Source: Oreocharis arfaki (lineage: Eukaryota; Chordata; Aves; Passeriformes; Paramythiidae). From it: a DNA stretch of 64,000 nucleotides. Every line of letters begins with the position of its first letter. The first letter of the stretch is position 1. Below are positions 21,401-31,710 of this stretch, in pieces. Below the pieces are notes generated by a model. It had not been told where the DNA came from. It saw only the letters and a program-made list of their open reading frames with translations, and searched no databases. The stretch covers positions 1,058,651-1,122,650 of the forward strand of contig VZRR01011463.1 of NCBI GenBank assembly GCA_013398015.1, written 5' to 3'. A program made the position numbers and the translations under genes.

Positions 21401-24400
21401 TCTGGTTACTGATTTACGAAGGAAATTTTGCTCATAGCTAAAGTCCATATTGACACAGCACAGGGAAACCCTGCTACAAAAGACTACAAAAATGTTCATG
21501 CACAGACACACATATACATAAGTTTGCCATTGTACATGCAAGCACACATGCAAATGTATGAGAGGAAATATAAAGTATGCTAAGTCTAGAATAAAGGGCT
21601 AGAAATCTTCAGGGAAAAGAATAATTAATACTAAAATAACACTGCATTGGTATATGACAATGTATAAATATTTATCGATGTTTGTTTTGCCTTGGCTAGT
21701 ATTTCTTTCTCAGATCAATAAGCTGCTTTGATATTTGTACAAAAGAATCCAGGGTTTATAAAGACTTTCTCTTTCCTCAGATACATGTGCCATCAGAGAT
21801 TTACCATTATTTTCATTTTTACTTCTTAAGAAATGATTTCTTTTATTAAAGCTCCCTAATCTTTTCCATTTTCTTATTTCCCTCCCTTTTTAACCTTTTC
21901 TTTATTTTTTCATGTGTTTGTTTTCACTTCTAACATCTTGTCAACACAAGATGTTAAAGTTCAAAATGCCCCTTATAGTTTGGAAACTGGGTTTACATTC
22001 GCATTTCTGTTCTCTTCAGCACTGACTGAAGTACAATGAAATTCAGTGTTTTATCTTGCTTCCAGCTCAATAGTGCTTTCATCTTTTCATTTTGGGAATT
22101 CGCATGACTTGATGATTTACAACAGCTAGAAATAATGTGAATTCTGTCAGATGTTGGCAAGACACAGATAAACAGAGAGGTTGTGCTATGGAGGCAAGGA
22201 GGGAAGTCCTGTAGCTGTTGATATTATATGTATTTGTATAAAGTCCTGCTTCTTTAGGCAGTTCCACCAGGGAACATGATGGATGGGGAAGATGAGGTGA
22301 CTGACTGACATAACTCTTCTTTTGCCCTACATGCAGATGGTCAAACCTGCATCCCAGGCTGGACTAAACAACCGTCCGGTCTAAGGACTGTTCATTGTTG
22401 CTTCATCATTCCTTTTATTTTGTCAGTTTCTGGTACCTGTTGTAGTGACTTCAGCTTTTCTTCAGAAAATATGAATATTTGAGAATATGAATATGAAAGA
22501 GAATATGAAAGCTGTGTAGGTATATACATTAGCACAAGTTCCTTCACTGAAAGGAAGGAAAAGGGGTCAGGGAGGTGGTGGGATCACCATTCCTGGAGGC
22601 ATTTAAGAGCCGTGTAGATGTGGCAGTCAGGATCATGGTTTAGTGCTGGACTTTGCAGTGCTGGGTTAACAGTTGGACTTGATGATCTTACAGGTCTTTT
22701 CTAATGTAACCATTTTCTGGTTCTATTTCAAAGGCTTTTAAGTGCCTTGAGTAGGTTACAAACAACAATAAACCCCTTCCTTTCCTGCAGTAAATTTCTT
22801 AACATAGTGAGGAAAATTGACCCCTTACAAGCAGGTGAGAAGAAAAAGAAAATCACAGGAGTATTGTCTCTAACCACAAAGCTTCCCTAATTGAAAAGAC
22901 GAGCACAAATAGTAACATACATGTGCTTGATTGAGCAGAATTTTTATAAGCACAAACAGTTGATGTGCCTAGATATGGAAAACACTTGGATAATATCTTT
23001 TCTCCTTATGAATATATGTGTAAAGTTCACAGGCAAATTTTTGTATTTTGAAGGTTTTTTTGAGGAAAAGCAGTTGCTAATACACTTTCCTTTGACTTCT
23101 CCTCTATTCCACCAAATGAGTAGTGAATAGATGTAAAATCTCTTTTGTCTGGAAGGGATGAAGTTGGATTGTGATGTCAAAGTCATGGAATCTCTTCAGG
23201 TCATGTCTTGTTTTAAAGAGCAGGGATTAATTGGGGTTTACCGCAGTTTTAACCAACCACTACCATTGTGCTTAAAATAACCTAATCTTGGCCTGGTGAT
23301 AAAAGGAAGAAATAGGAAATTATTCATGTATTCTTTCATCTGCAGGTTTCTTCCAGAACAAACTCCATCATTTTTCCAATAGCTGTTTTGGTAATCCTCA
23401 ACAATACACACTGAACATTATTTGCAGGTGTTTAGGGCTCTTTCTTTCTTTTAATACTGGTTTGACTTACATGACTTATCTATTGTACTGATCAGTAAAT
23501 TGAGTAGCGAGGGGTCCTTGCATACCATCCCTTATTTCAGACCATAAGTTTTAAGACCATAATACTTGGAAAAAATGAGAAAGGAACACCCAGAAGTAGA
23601 AGTCCAATAAGAAAATACTTGAGCTCCTGAGTGATATGCTGTGTTGTATTTTACCTGGTGAAGCCACTGTTTTTCTATGAAAGTCAGCACAGTGGAGTAA
23701 TCAATACCAGCTGAGGATTTAGACTGATATTCCTCAGAAATGGCTATTCTCTTTTAACATAATAAGTTCACAAAGAGGGAAAAGCTTCTCATTCAAAGAC
23801 TGGAATCAAGAAGCAAATGTTTTTGTCTCTGACAGAAGAGAGATAGCGTCCTTGTGTGCCATCATAAAAGTATTGTAGCCATCATGGTGTTTTGAGGTCC
23901 TTCCTATTTTCTACTCTTCTGCTACTCTTCTTGGACATATTTCAGAGGCTGTACTAAATTGAAGCCAGACTTGTAACAATATTGGTGTAGTACAGAGCCA
24001 GATACAAATTTTGTTGGCATAAGCCTTTTTCTCCTTAGTCTTCATCCCTTTTTCTTGAGGGGTGGAAATGTTGGTGTAAGCTCTAAACCCTTAAATCGTC
24101 GTGTTCTCCTCAAGCATTTTAAAAAAGGGTCAGGGGAAGTTAAGCTGTAAGAGCCCAAAGAAGGACTAAGAGCAGAGGAGAGTGACATGAAGTAATAGCC
24201 CTGAGAAGCTGTCTTTCCAGGAGGCACAGGCTGGTGAAAATGTATAATCAGTCTTAAGACATCTTTTCAAAGTGTTTTTTTCCTAGATAAACAGCAAAGT
24301 TAAATACAAGTAGTGCCAGCACACCACTATACTCCTGTAAACTTCTGTGAAGAAGATATTTAGCTTAACAAGCATTCATACTGTTCTCCCTAACCTCTGA

Positions 24401-26997
24401 AAATACTCCCCCACCAATTGCCTGGACAAAAAACACAAGCTGAAAGAGAAAAGATTAACTCAGAATAGGTCCAGGGTTGTCCTTGATCGTATTTGGCGGT
24501 AGTCATGTGTCATACTGTAATCACAATATCCATATATTGACTGACAACATCTTTTTTTTCCCTTCTTCCCTCCCTACCTCAGGTTTTCAGGACAACCCAT
24601 GGTTTTGTGACTGTCGCATTTCAAAGCTAATTGAGTTTTCCAAAATTGTGGACACCTCCATTGTACTTCTTGATCCATTGGTTTCATGTAGTGGACCTGA
24701 AAGCCTGGCAGGAATCTTGTTCCAGAGAGCTGAGTTAGAGCAGTGTCTTAAACCATCTGTGATGACCTCAGCAACAAAAATCACCTCACCACTGGGCAGC
24801 AACGTCCTGCTACGCTGTGATGCCACGGGGTACCCAACACCACAGCTCACTTGGACTAGATCAGACAATATTCCAGTGAACTATACAGGTACAACTGCTC
24901 TTTTATAGGAAATGGGAGAACCAAAAATTGTTGGGTTGCTTGTGCTTTGAGATCATTGTAATGAGTAACATTGGATTGTAGTGTGATGAGTAACATGTAT
25001 TGCATCAAGCTGGCAATCGTATCTGTGCAATAGCTGTTGTAAAATTCTTTGTCTAGTTCTCAGTCTTAACGCATCCATCAGACTGTTTTGATTCTGGATG
25101 TGGTCTGTTACAAGAACAATGTGTGTGGAAGGGAGAAATAGATGAAGTGGGGGAAGGATAAAGGAAAACAAAGTTTGGGTCAGTCGGACCCTAACTCAGA
25201 AGCTGGAAAGCAGAAAGGAGAAGTTTTTGCTGGAACCTCTCTTTGAAAATTTCATGTTAAAAATGCCACTGAGGCCATAACTGAACGACTTAAAACTCAG
25301 CATTGTAAACAGAGGATTTTCCAAATTCTTGTTTTCTATGTTATTTGCAAATGGTGCAAGGCTGTCATTGTCTGATGTCGTTCTAGCTGCTATGACAGAT
25401 ACTTATGTAGTAACTTAAATGTAAAAAATGCTGCTTGCTAATGCCAAGTAGTTTGCAGTTATCATAGGTCTGATGAAGGTAAGAGTACTGAAATATCTTA
25501 GGACAAAGGTAATTTCCAATAATGTTTTAAATGGGCAGCATGATCAGTGTCACATGAAGCCAGTGGGTCTTGTATTTAAGAGTCAATAGCAGCTTTAAGA
25601 CATTTGATTTCACTTTATGGGGTTTTGTTTTTCTCAGTGAAACTGCAAACTATATTCTAATTACTCCAGACATTTATTTCCATTTTGACCCAAGCTGAGC
25701 ACTTCTATCTAATAATAGAGTACCGCTGTGAATTCCATAACTTGTGTTGGAAATTTGGTTTGGTTTTGGTTTTTTGTTGTTGTTGGCTGGGGTTTTTTGA
25801 CTGCTGGTGTTTCATTTTTAAAAATTTTCATACATGCGATTCCTTCTGGCAGAAAGGGAAGAAGTAGTCTAATAATGTTTACTTCCTCTTTGCTTCTCAT
25901 TCCTAATCTTTTACTCTCTGCATTTTCCTGTAGTAATTCAAGAAACTCCTGGAGAGGGTGTCAGATGGTCCATAATAAGCTTGACAGGAATTTCATACAA
26001 GGATGCAGGAGAATACAGATGCAAAGCCAAGAACTTGGCAGGGATGTCAGAAGCTGCTGTGACTGTCACAGTGGTTGGTGTAGTTACTACAACTCTGTCA
26101 CCACAGAAGTATGGAAGGAAGCCAGAGGCTGAGAGGCAGAATACAACTCAGGAGGAATCCAAGCAGGAGCCCGAGAGGACAACCACACCTCTCCCCACCA
26201 CACCGACCACCACAGCTCTGGTTAGCACTGAAAGATCAACCAGCATGACATTTACTGACAAAAAGCAATCCAGGCTCATGTTAGATGGAAAGAAGATTTC
26301 AAAGGCAGCGACAAATGGAAACAAAAAGCAGACTGGAGATTCAAGCAAGAAAAGTGAGGATATGTCATTGAATACAGCAGGTATGGCTGAGCAAAATGTT
26401 ACTGTGAAGAACCTAAGAGTGATCAGTGAAACTGATGAAAGAGTGACCTTAACTTGGAAAACTGTCAATGCCACAGGCAATTCTGCTGTCACTGTATTAT
26501 ACTCCAAGTATGGTGAGAAGGATATGTTGCCTCTCAGCACTGATTCTAACAAAAACAAAGTCACAATTGATGGTTTGCAACCTAGTACTCAATATATGGC
26601 ATGTGTCTCACCCAAAGGCGTGCCACCTACGAAAGAGCAGTGTGTTGTTTTCTCCACTGATGGGTTAAATGACGAAAGCAGCTCTCAGTTTTCTATTCTG
26701 ATAGTGGCCAGCAGCGCAGCATGTGTGGTTATTTTACCTTTGATATTTTTCTTACTCTACAAAGTTTTAAAACTTCATTTGAAACCAAAATCTGCAAAGG
26801 AAGCTGAGCTTGCAAAAGAGACCTATGTGCAGTTTGAAACACTGTCGCTGAAGCCTCGAACGCTGAGTGCAGGAGACCAGCTCTGGGCACGAAGGTACAC
26901 AGATGAGTCAGAAAGACTTCTCCTTTGCTCTAGGTCAAGCATGGATTCTCAAATGACCTTCAAAAGTGAGGGCTCCAGATCTGAGTATCTGTGTTGA
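14979..26997 (+). CDS. LRIT3: LRIT3, leucine-rich repeat, Ig-like and transmembrane domain protein 3
   Basis: Four coding exons, 14979-15094, 16397-16875, 24583-24888 and 25934-26997, make 1965 nt, or 654 aa plus stop; human LRIT3 is a little longer. All introns are GT-AG and the phases agree (2, 1, 1). In order the protein has a signal peptide (about 1-19), a cysteine N-cap (Cys21, 25, 27, 43), leucine-rich repeats (about 58-185), a cysteine C-cap beginning DNPWFCDC (about 202-254), an Ig domain (about 255-350), a Thr-rich linker, a fibronectin III domain (about 455-541), one membrane helix (about 553-578) and a cytoplasmic tail ending in SEYLC. Mammalian LRIT3 is a retinal protein needed to place TRPM1 and nyctalopin at ON-bipolar synapses; loss causes congenital stationary night blindness. 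The ATG has G at -3. LRIT1 and LRIT2 share the architecture but match less well. Confidence 0.97.
15095..16396 (+). other. LRIT3: LRIT3 intron 1
   Basis: A 1.3-kb GT-AG intron, with acceptor TGATGCTAG after a T-rich tract. It contains the long poly-T tract at 15428-15491. Nothing else is recognised. Confidence 0.9.
15428..15491. repeat. Long poly-T tract in LRIT3 intron 1
   Basis: About 60 bases are almost all T, with about 39 consecutive Ts at 15443-15481, interrupted by GTGG and a single G. A poly-A tail of a minus-strand retrocopy is possible, but no gene-like sequence or complemented polyadenylation signal lies to its right. Its true length may be uncertain because of slippage. Confidence 0.9.
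16397..16875 (+). CDS. LRIT3: LRIT3 coding exon 2
   Basis: Encodes residues 39-199 with the leucine-rich repeats, for example LKYLWVTYNSVASID, LHELRLDGNLLSTFP, LRTLDLHNNKVTSIP and LTYLDLSSNKLTTLP. The frame is open upstream of the acceptor to 16341, but the fit of exon 1 phase and homology puts the start at 16397. It ends in phase 1. Confidence 0.97.
18057..18085. repeat. A-rich tract
   Basis: Poly-A interrupted by single Gs. It could be a decayed poly-A tail or simple sequence; no linked retrocopy is seen to its left. Confidence 0.7.
18261..18350. repeat. A/C-rich low-complexity tract
   Basis: Irregular A runs with CC and C interruptions, the complement of the T/G-rich tracts seen elsewhere in the window. 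Confidence 0.65.
19330..19870 (-). mobile_element. Degraded CR1 LINE fragment, reverse orientation, interrupted
   Basis: The plus strand carries complemented CR1 landmarks in order: a block like AAGTTTCTCTTAATATCTAA at about 19405, ACCTCTTGTCCTACAGGGTAA at about 19457, then GTGGTGCCCACAATTGCACA at about 19762. Between them lie unrelated sequence and a T/G-rich tract at 19599-19703. One old copy split by a later insertion or tract expansion is the simplest reading. The boundaries are approximate. Confidence 0.65.
19599..19703. repeat. T/G-rich low-complexity tract
   Basis: Imperfect GTTT and TTTGG repeats with T runs. The tract lies inside the degraded CR1 region. Confidence 0.8.
21931..21956. 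repeat. Perfect 11-bp inverted repeat with 4-nt loop
   Basis: Arms 21931-21941 and 21946-21956 (TAACATCTTGT and its complement) flank the loop CAAC. It lies in LRIT3 intron 2. Function is unknown. Confidence 0.9.
22553..22735 (+). mobile_element. CR1 LINE 3' end, forward orientation
   Basis: Matches the typical avian CR1 3' end: a GTGTAGATGTGGCA block, a region like ATGGTTTAGTGCTGGACTTT, then GGGTTAACAGTTGGACTTGA and a region like GATGATCTTACAGGTCTTTT. The terminal short tandem repeats of young copies are decayed, so the copy is old. Confidence 0.9.
24583..24888 (+). CDS. LRIT3: LRIT3 coding exon 3
   Basis: Encodes residues 199-301. The LRR C-cap (DNPWFCDC onward) is followed by the first half of the Ig domain, with LRCDATGYPTPQLTWTR. 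It enters and leaves in phase 1. Confidence 0.97.
24889..25933 (+). other. LRIT3: LRIT3 intron 3
   Basis: A 1.05-kb GT-AG intron ending in TTTTCCTGTAG. It contains a T/G-rich tract at 25754-25799 and nothing else recognised. Confidence 0.9.
25754..25799. repeat. T/G-rich low-complexity tract
   Basis: TTTGG, TTTTGG and TTG repeats in LRIT3 intron 3. Confidence 0.75.
25934..26997 (+). CDS. LRIT3: LRIT3 coding exon 4 with stop
   Basis: Encodes the second half of the Ig domain (DAGEYRCKAKNLAG), a Thr-rich linker with TTTPLPTTPTTT, the fibronectin III domain (LRVISETDERVTLTW to CVVFST), the membrane helix SILIVASSAACVVILPLIFF and the tail with ETYVQFETLSL. Stop TGA is at 26995-26997. It enters in phase 1. 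Confidence 0.97.
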
Positions 26998-27016
26998 AGG
27001 GTGAGGGTGGAGATGA

Positions 27017-27022
27017 AATAAA
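27017..27022 (+). other. LRIT3: Candidate LRIT3 polyadenylation signal (AATAAA)
   Basis: AATAAA starts 20 bases after the LRIT3 stop codon. It would give an unusually short 3' UTR, so a downstream site may be preferred. Confidence 0.3.
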
Positions 27023-27272
27023 TAATAGGTAAAATTACTTCAATGTGATGATACTGCATCTGGAAGCAGGTTGATGCTAGATGGTGGTCAGAATACATTA
27101 TCTGATGTAATAGAGTTTTACTGGTGGTGGGTAGGAGGGGGAATAGAAGAAAAATATTGCCTGTTTATTTTCTATTTTTTATGTTTGTGATTTTGGATGT
27201 GAAGGAGTGTTGTTCTTCCAAAGAAAAATACAGTATGAAGTGGTTCCCTGGTTAAAGACATGTTATGTTTTT

Positions 27273-27278
27273 ATTAAA
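27273..27278 (+). other. LRIT3: Alternative LRIT3 polyadenylation signal (ATTAAA)
   Basis: ATTAAA lies 276 bases after the stop and is followed by T-rich sequence (TTCTGTTTTCCTTCGTTTT) suited to cleavage. It is a better-placed candidate than 27017 but unproven. Confidence 0.35.
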
Positions 27279-27963
27279 ACATTCTGTTTTCCTTCGTTTT
27301 ACCACATGATGTGCTAGTTGCATGTATCAAACATGAATCACAATCTTCTTGAAAGCGATGTACTTCAAAATAATAGGAAAACAGTTTTAACTACTTCTAT
27401 TGTGGTCAAAACTTTATTTGAAAATACAAGTTTTCTTCTGGCATCAGCTTGTGCTTTGAGGTGTCATACAGCTGTTTGTACAGTATCTTGTGTTGGAAGT
27501 ATTCTCAGGCCAGTCAAGACTGAAGTCACAGTTTGTGGACTCTTGGGAGGTACAATACACACGGTATTGCCATTTTGCAGATGCTGCTGCAAAGGGCAAA
27601 GAAGCTTCTCTAGTATCCTGAAGCTCAGGTAGGATATTGTGAGTAACTCTGAGAGAGACACTAGATAATAATGTTAATTTACATCAAATGATCATATTGC
27701 AAAATCTCAGCCTTAGAATTTACTTGGATGTGTCTGTCTATATACCTCAATTCCAGAAACCTCTGTACAGAAAATTCTGTGGTACTGTGTAATATCACAC
27801 ACACTTTTATATATCTACATATTACACAGATATTGCACAATATTGTGTACTACACTGCATTAATATAATACATCTTGAGATACGGCAAGAGGAGCTTTTG
27901 TCCTCAGGTCATGTTGGATGTGATGTTTAACAAGCATAGTGAAAGTTAATTGTGAGTTTAAAA

Positions 27964-28006
27964 ATGTTTAAAAATCGATGTTTAAAAATCCCGATGTTTA
28001 AAAATC
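27964..28006. repeat. Short tandem repeat, 13-bp unit, three copies
   Basis: Three perfect copies of ATGTTTAAAAATC at 27964-27976, 27978-27990 and 27994-28006, separated by one and three bases. A further partial copy lies just before. Function unknown. Confidence 0.9.
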
Positions 28007-31000
28007 AGGAATTAGTAGTAACAATGAAATCAGAATTGCCTATTAATGTTAATAATGAATAGTCTATTCTGAGGCTAATTTTTTAATGCCTGAAGTAAAT
28101 AAGAGAACTTTTGTTGCTCTAGGTTCAGATATTTTGTTTAAAGTATGTATGAATTGTGAGCCACAGTTTTTCCTAAAAATTACAGCTGTGTTCTTTTCTT
28201 GGATCTTTCTATGCCTCGAGGAACTGTTTGTTTTGCTAGGAAATTGGAAATATACATGCTCCAGAGGTAGAAATATTACTCAAAGCTACAAACCAAAGCT
28301 TAGTTTGTCAGCTTCAAAACAGTGGCATTTCTCAGTGTAATGTAGGATGAAATTTTGCCTGCTGGAATGCTGATGAGCCTGTCTTGTGAGGGCTAGCTTG
28401 GTGAGAGGAAAACACTTTGTCAAAAAGCCACCAACATAAAATCATGGCAGGAAATGAACACACTGAAAAATCTCTGTAGTAGCTACACCCTGTGTCCAAT
28501 GACCAGGATTAGTAGAATGAGTGTTTGAGACTGTAATAAAGAAGCAGGTGAGATGTCCAAAAGGGCAAAATTAGCTTGCCTGCTTAGAATTAGCCTTGGT
28601 GTTCCTTTCTGTGTTACAAGTATGTGTGGTTAAAAACCAGTCTTTCTTCTTTTTCCATGAATGATTTTGATTGCAATGAAACTGGTTTTAGCTTTTTAAG
28701 AGGAATATTTTACTTTGGCAGGGGTTTTTTTAAATTTAGGATTTTTTAGGGAAAACAGATTCTTTTTGTGTCAAAACCAAGGTTCGTCTGACAAGTTAAT
28801 GACAAACCAAGTTTTTAACAGGACCTGAAGTGTTACAATATTTGCCTTCTATTTTCCTGATAGACAGTGTAGTTGGTAGTTGTTGAAGGTGTTTCCAACC
28901 AAAACCACCATGTTTGTTGTTAATGAGAACGATTGTTTTAACTTTTCTTTTTTTCCTAGAGAGCATTTGATTTCAGGTTTCCAAGCTCTAAATCTAGTTC
29001 TGAAGTTCAAAAGTGATATCACCTGACTTGTAGGTGATACACCAATATATTGAACTGAGGTGGTGCACAGTTTGCTTGAGAGAGCTCACTTGTGAACGTT
29101 AAACCTTTTGGTTTGACTAATCCTTGTGGAATTAGCATGTCCTAAAGTTAGAAATTAATCTCTGGCCACATGGGCTATCAGTATATCAAAGATGGAGTTT
29201 ACTATAAAGAGAATGTTCTTTCAAGAAAACATGTTATACATTGTTTTTTCCACAGTTCTTGAGAGAAGAGTTGCATAATCCAGACGTATTTCTGTAACTC
29301 ATGTCAAAACACCAAGTGTGCTGGGGAATTTTGGTAGGAATTTGACACCAAGGGCAAACCACACAATGAAAATGTTTGAACTGTATCGCCCAGGATTGGT
29401 TTAATTAAAGAGCTGAAGAAATACTTTGCTAACAGATGTAATTTTTTATATTGTCAATTGCTAATGACGGAATTATCATGAGATAGATTTTGTCACCCAT
29501 AATCACTTGTACAATGTCTTCTGAAATGCAGTACTGGATCAACCATCAGTATGAACGATGATGACTTTCACCTGTGCTTGCCTGGTAGGAGAATTTGGAG
29601 AGGATTTAATCTGTGTTTATGTATCGCCTTTCATATACTTTGCACTTTGTTATCTGAACTAATCCTGCTTTTCACCAAAAAGGTTACCTACAATCAAAAT
29701 TGGATGACTAATGAAATAACTGAGTAATGTGAGCTGAATTCTAAGTGAACCTCATTTTTACTTAGAGCTTTAGTGGGCCTTGGTACTCATGATAGCAAAC
29801 CATAATCTTGGCTTCAAGGTGCACTTACTAAGCCAAACTTAAGGCATCCATGCATCTATTTTAGTTCTTGCCATTGCTCACAGTTGGATTTTATATTCCT
29901 TGCACCATCATCAGATTCTCATACTTTTCTCAGGCAGGGAATTAAGAGAGAAAACTCTTACATGTGTAACATGAAAACGTCTGTAATAGCAAAACCATCA
30001 GACTTGGACTGGATCTAGGAGGCTAAACAAAGGACATTTTAAACTCAATACCTTTTCAAAGAAGTAATTAAAATAGAAGTTGTTTTGATGTGAAAATAAA
30101 AAATTGTTTTTCTACGACACCATGTGTTTGCCTGACCCTTTTGTCTTTGTTTGTAGCTTTAGACAATATGTGATGAGAGTAGCTGCAGGAACAAAAGGAA
30201 ATCTGAAAAGAAATGAGAGAGAATACAGAAAGAAGGCTGAGGAACAACAGAAGGGTGATATCCTAGAGAATTCTGAGGCTGTGTGCCAAAAAGTATTTTG
30301 CTTGAAATTTTGCCATGACAAGGGTGCTGGGGCACCTGCAGACAGGTAGCTGTAAAATGATGGGTGAAGATGCTGCCAGCTTATTGCAATGATTGGAGCT
30401 CTACACATACCCAGTTTTGACAAGGTGGGGGCAGCTATAAAATTGGAGTGTGGAACAATGGCACCGGGGAAATTCGAAGAATGCACTGGAAGCTGGTCTT
30501 GAAGTCTGCCTGTGTCCCAGTGAAAGTTGTGAGAGGATTTTGGAGAGCATTGTCTTTGAACTGAAAAGGGGCGAGCAAGTAGTTTGTGAGTTTATTGCAA
30601 TAGAGAGGGGCATGCATCAGCAGCAGGTCTGGAGAGGCTCTGAAACCAAGATGTGATATACTACAAGCATCCATCTTGATCTATGATTTTCTTTTCAAAA
30701 CAACCAGTTTGTTAGATTTGTGACTGGGAGGTAAACACAAACTTGAATCTTCTTCATGACCACAGACGAGATTTCAAAATGAACCTTTCTTTTAATTATC
30801 TACCTGCCTGTAGATTGAAAACCTGCTGACCTGGATTCATTCTCTCACAGAATTCATTGCATTGTTCCTGGTGTTACAGAAAGCCACAGACACTCCAGGT
30901 CAGCACTGTCACATTCCTTTGTTGAAAATGAGAAGTTCTCAATAGAACAGATACTTTCTCTTTTATTTATAAATCACTGAAAAATTTTTACTCTGAATTT

Positions 31001-31632
31001 CAAAAGATCAGAATTCCCTTCAGAGTAGAGGCACGATTAATGTGTCATTTTGATATATCTGAAAGACTCCCTTACTAAAAAGTAGAAAATCAAGCTGAAA
31101 TATCAGTCTGAAACAGCCTGTATCAAGGAGATATTTTTTTAACAAAGCTGTATTATTTGTCAGTGTTCAAGATGGGAATCTTTTCAATCAAAAAGGCAGA
31201 GAGCAGTTATGAACAGAAGGATACAGTATTTCCCAATGTAGAAGTAACTGCACTTTTCTCCAATTTTCTATTTTTTGTGAAATAACATCCTAACTTTGTC
31301 TTAGAAAAGAATGTGGAATTGCAGCAGCAAGATCAGTAGCACCTGCCAGGCATAAATTTTAAGTATATTTGTTCAAACTTCATGTCTGGTATTTTTAAAA
31401 GACCCTTGATTGACTTAAGAGTATTATGAAAGGAGCTGACTGTGCAACCAGCTACGACTAACCTCTCATAATAATGGAATACCAGTTTACTGACAGTGTG
31501 TGAATGCCTACATTTTGTGGAAGAGGCTCTGACAAGAAAATACCTTATTCTAAAATATGATGAGCTATCAAATATTTGACACATCTTATTTAAGGAAGAG
31601 TCAAAGGAGTTTGGTAGTGGTGTGGTTTCTTG

Positions 31633-31710
31633 GGTTTTCTTTGGTTGGTTGGTTGGTTGGTGTTTTGTTTGTTCGTTTTTCTTGGGGTTTTGTTTTGTTT
31701 TTGTTTCTTG
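31633..31710. repeat. T/G-rich tract with (TTGG)n
   Basis: About five TTGG units (about 31641-31660) are followed by GTTTT-type repeats. Confidence 0.85.

Larger units (their letters stand above)
16876..24582 (+). other. LRIT3: LRIT3 intron 2
   Basis: A 7.7-kb GT-AG intron. It holds two A-rich tracts near 18057 and 18261, a degraded CR1 copy at about 19330-19870 split by a T/G-rich tract, and a plus-strand CR1 3' end at 22553-22735. A perfect hairpin lies at 21931-21956. No further exon is supported. Confidence 0.88.

Noticed and set aside
30104..30349. 81-codon Lys/Arg-rich frame downstream of LRIT3
   Set aside because: Isolated, no recognisable homology, no ATG-linked upstream exon, and the antisense frame is equally open.
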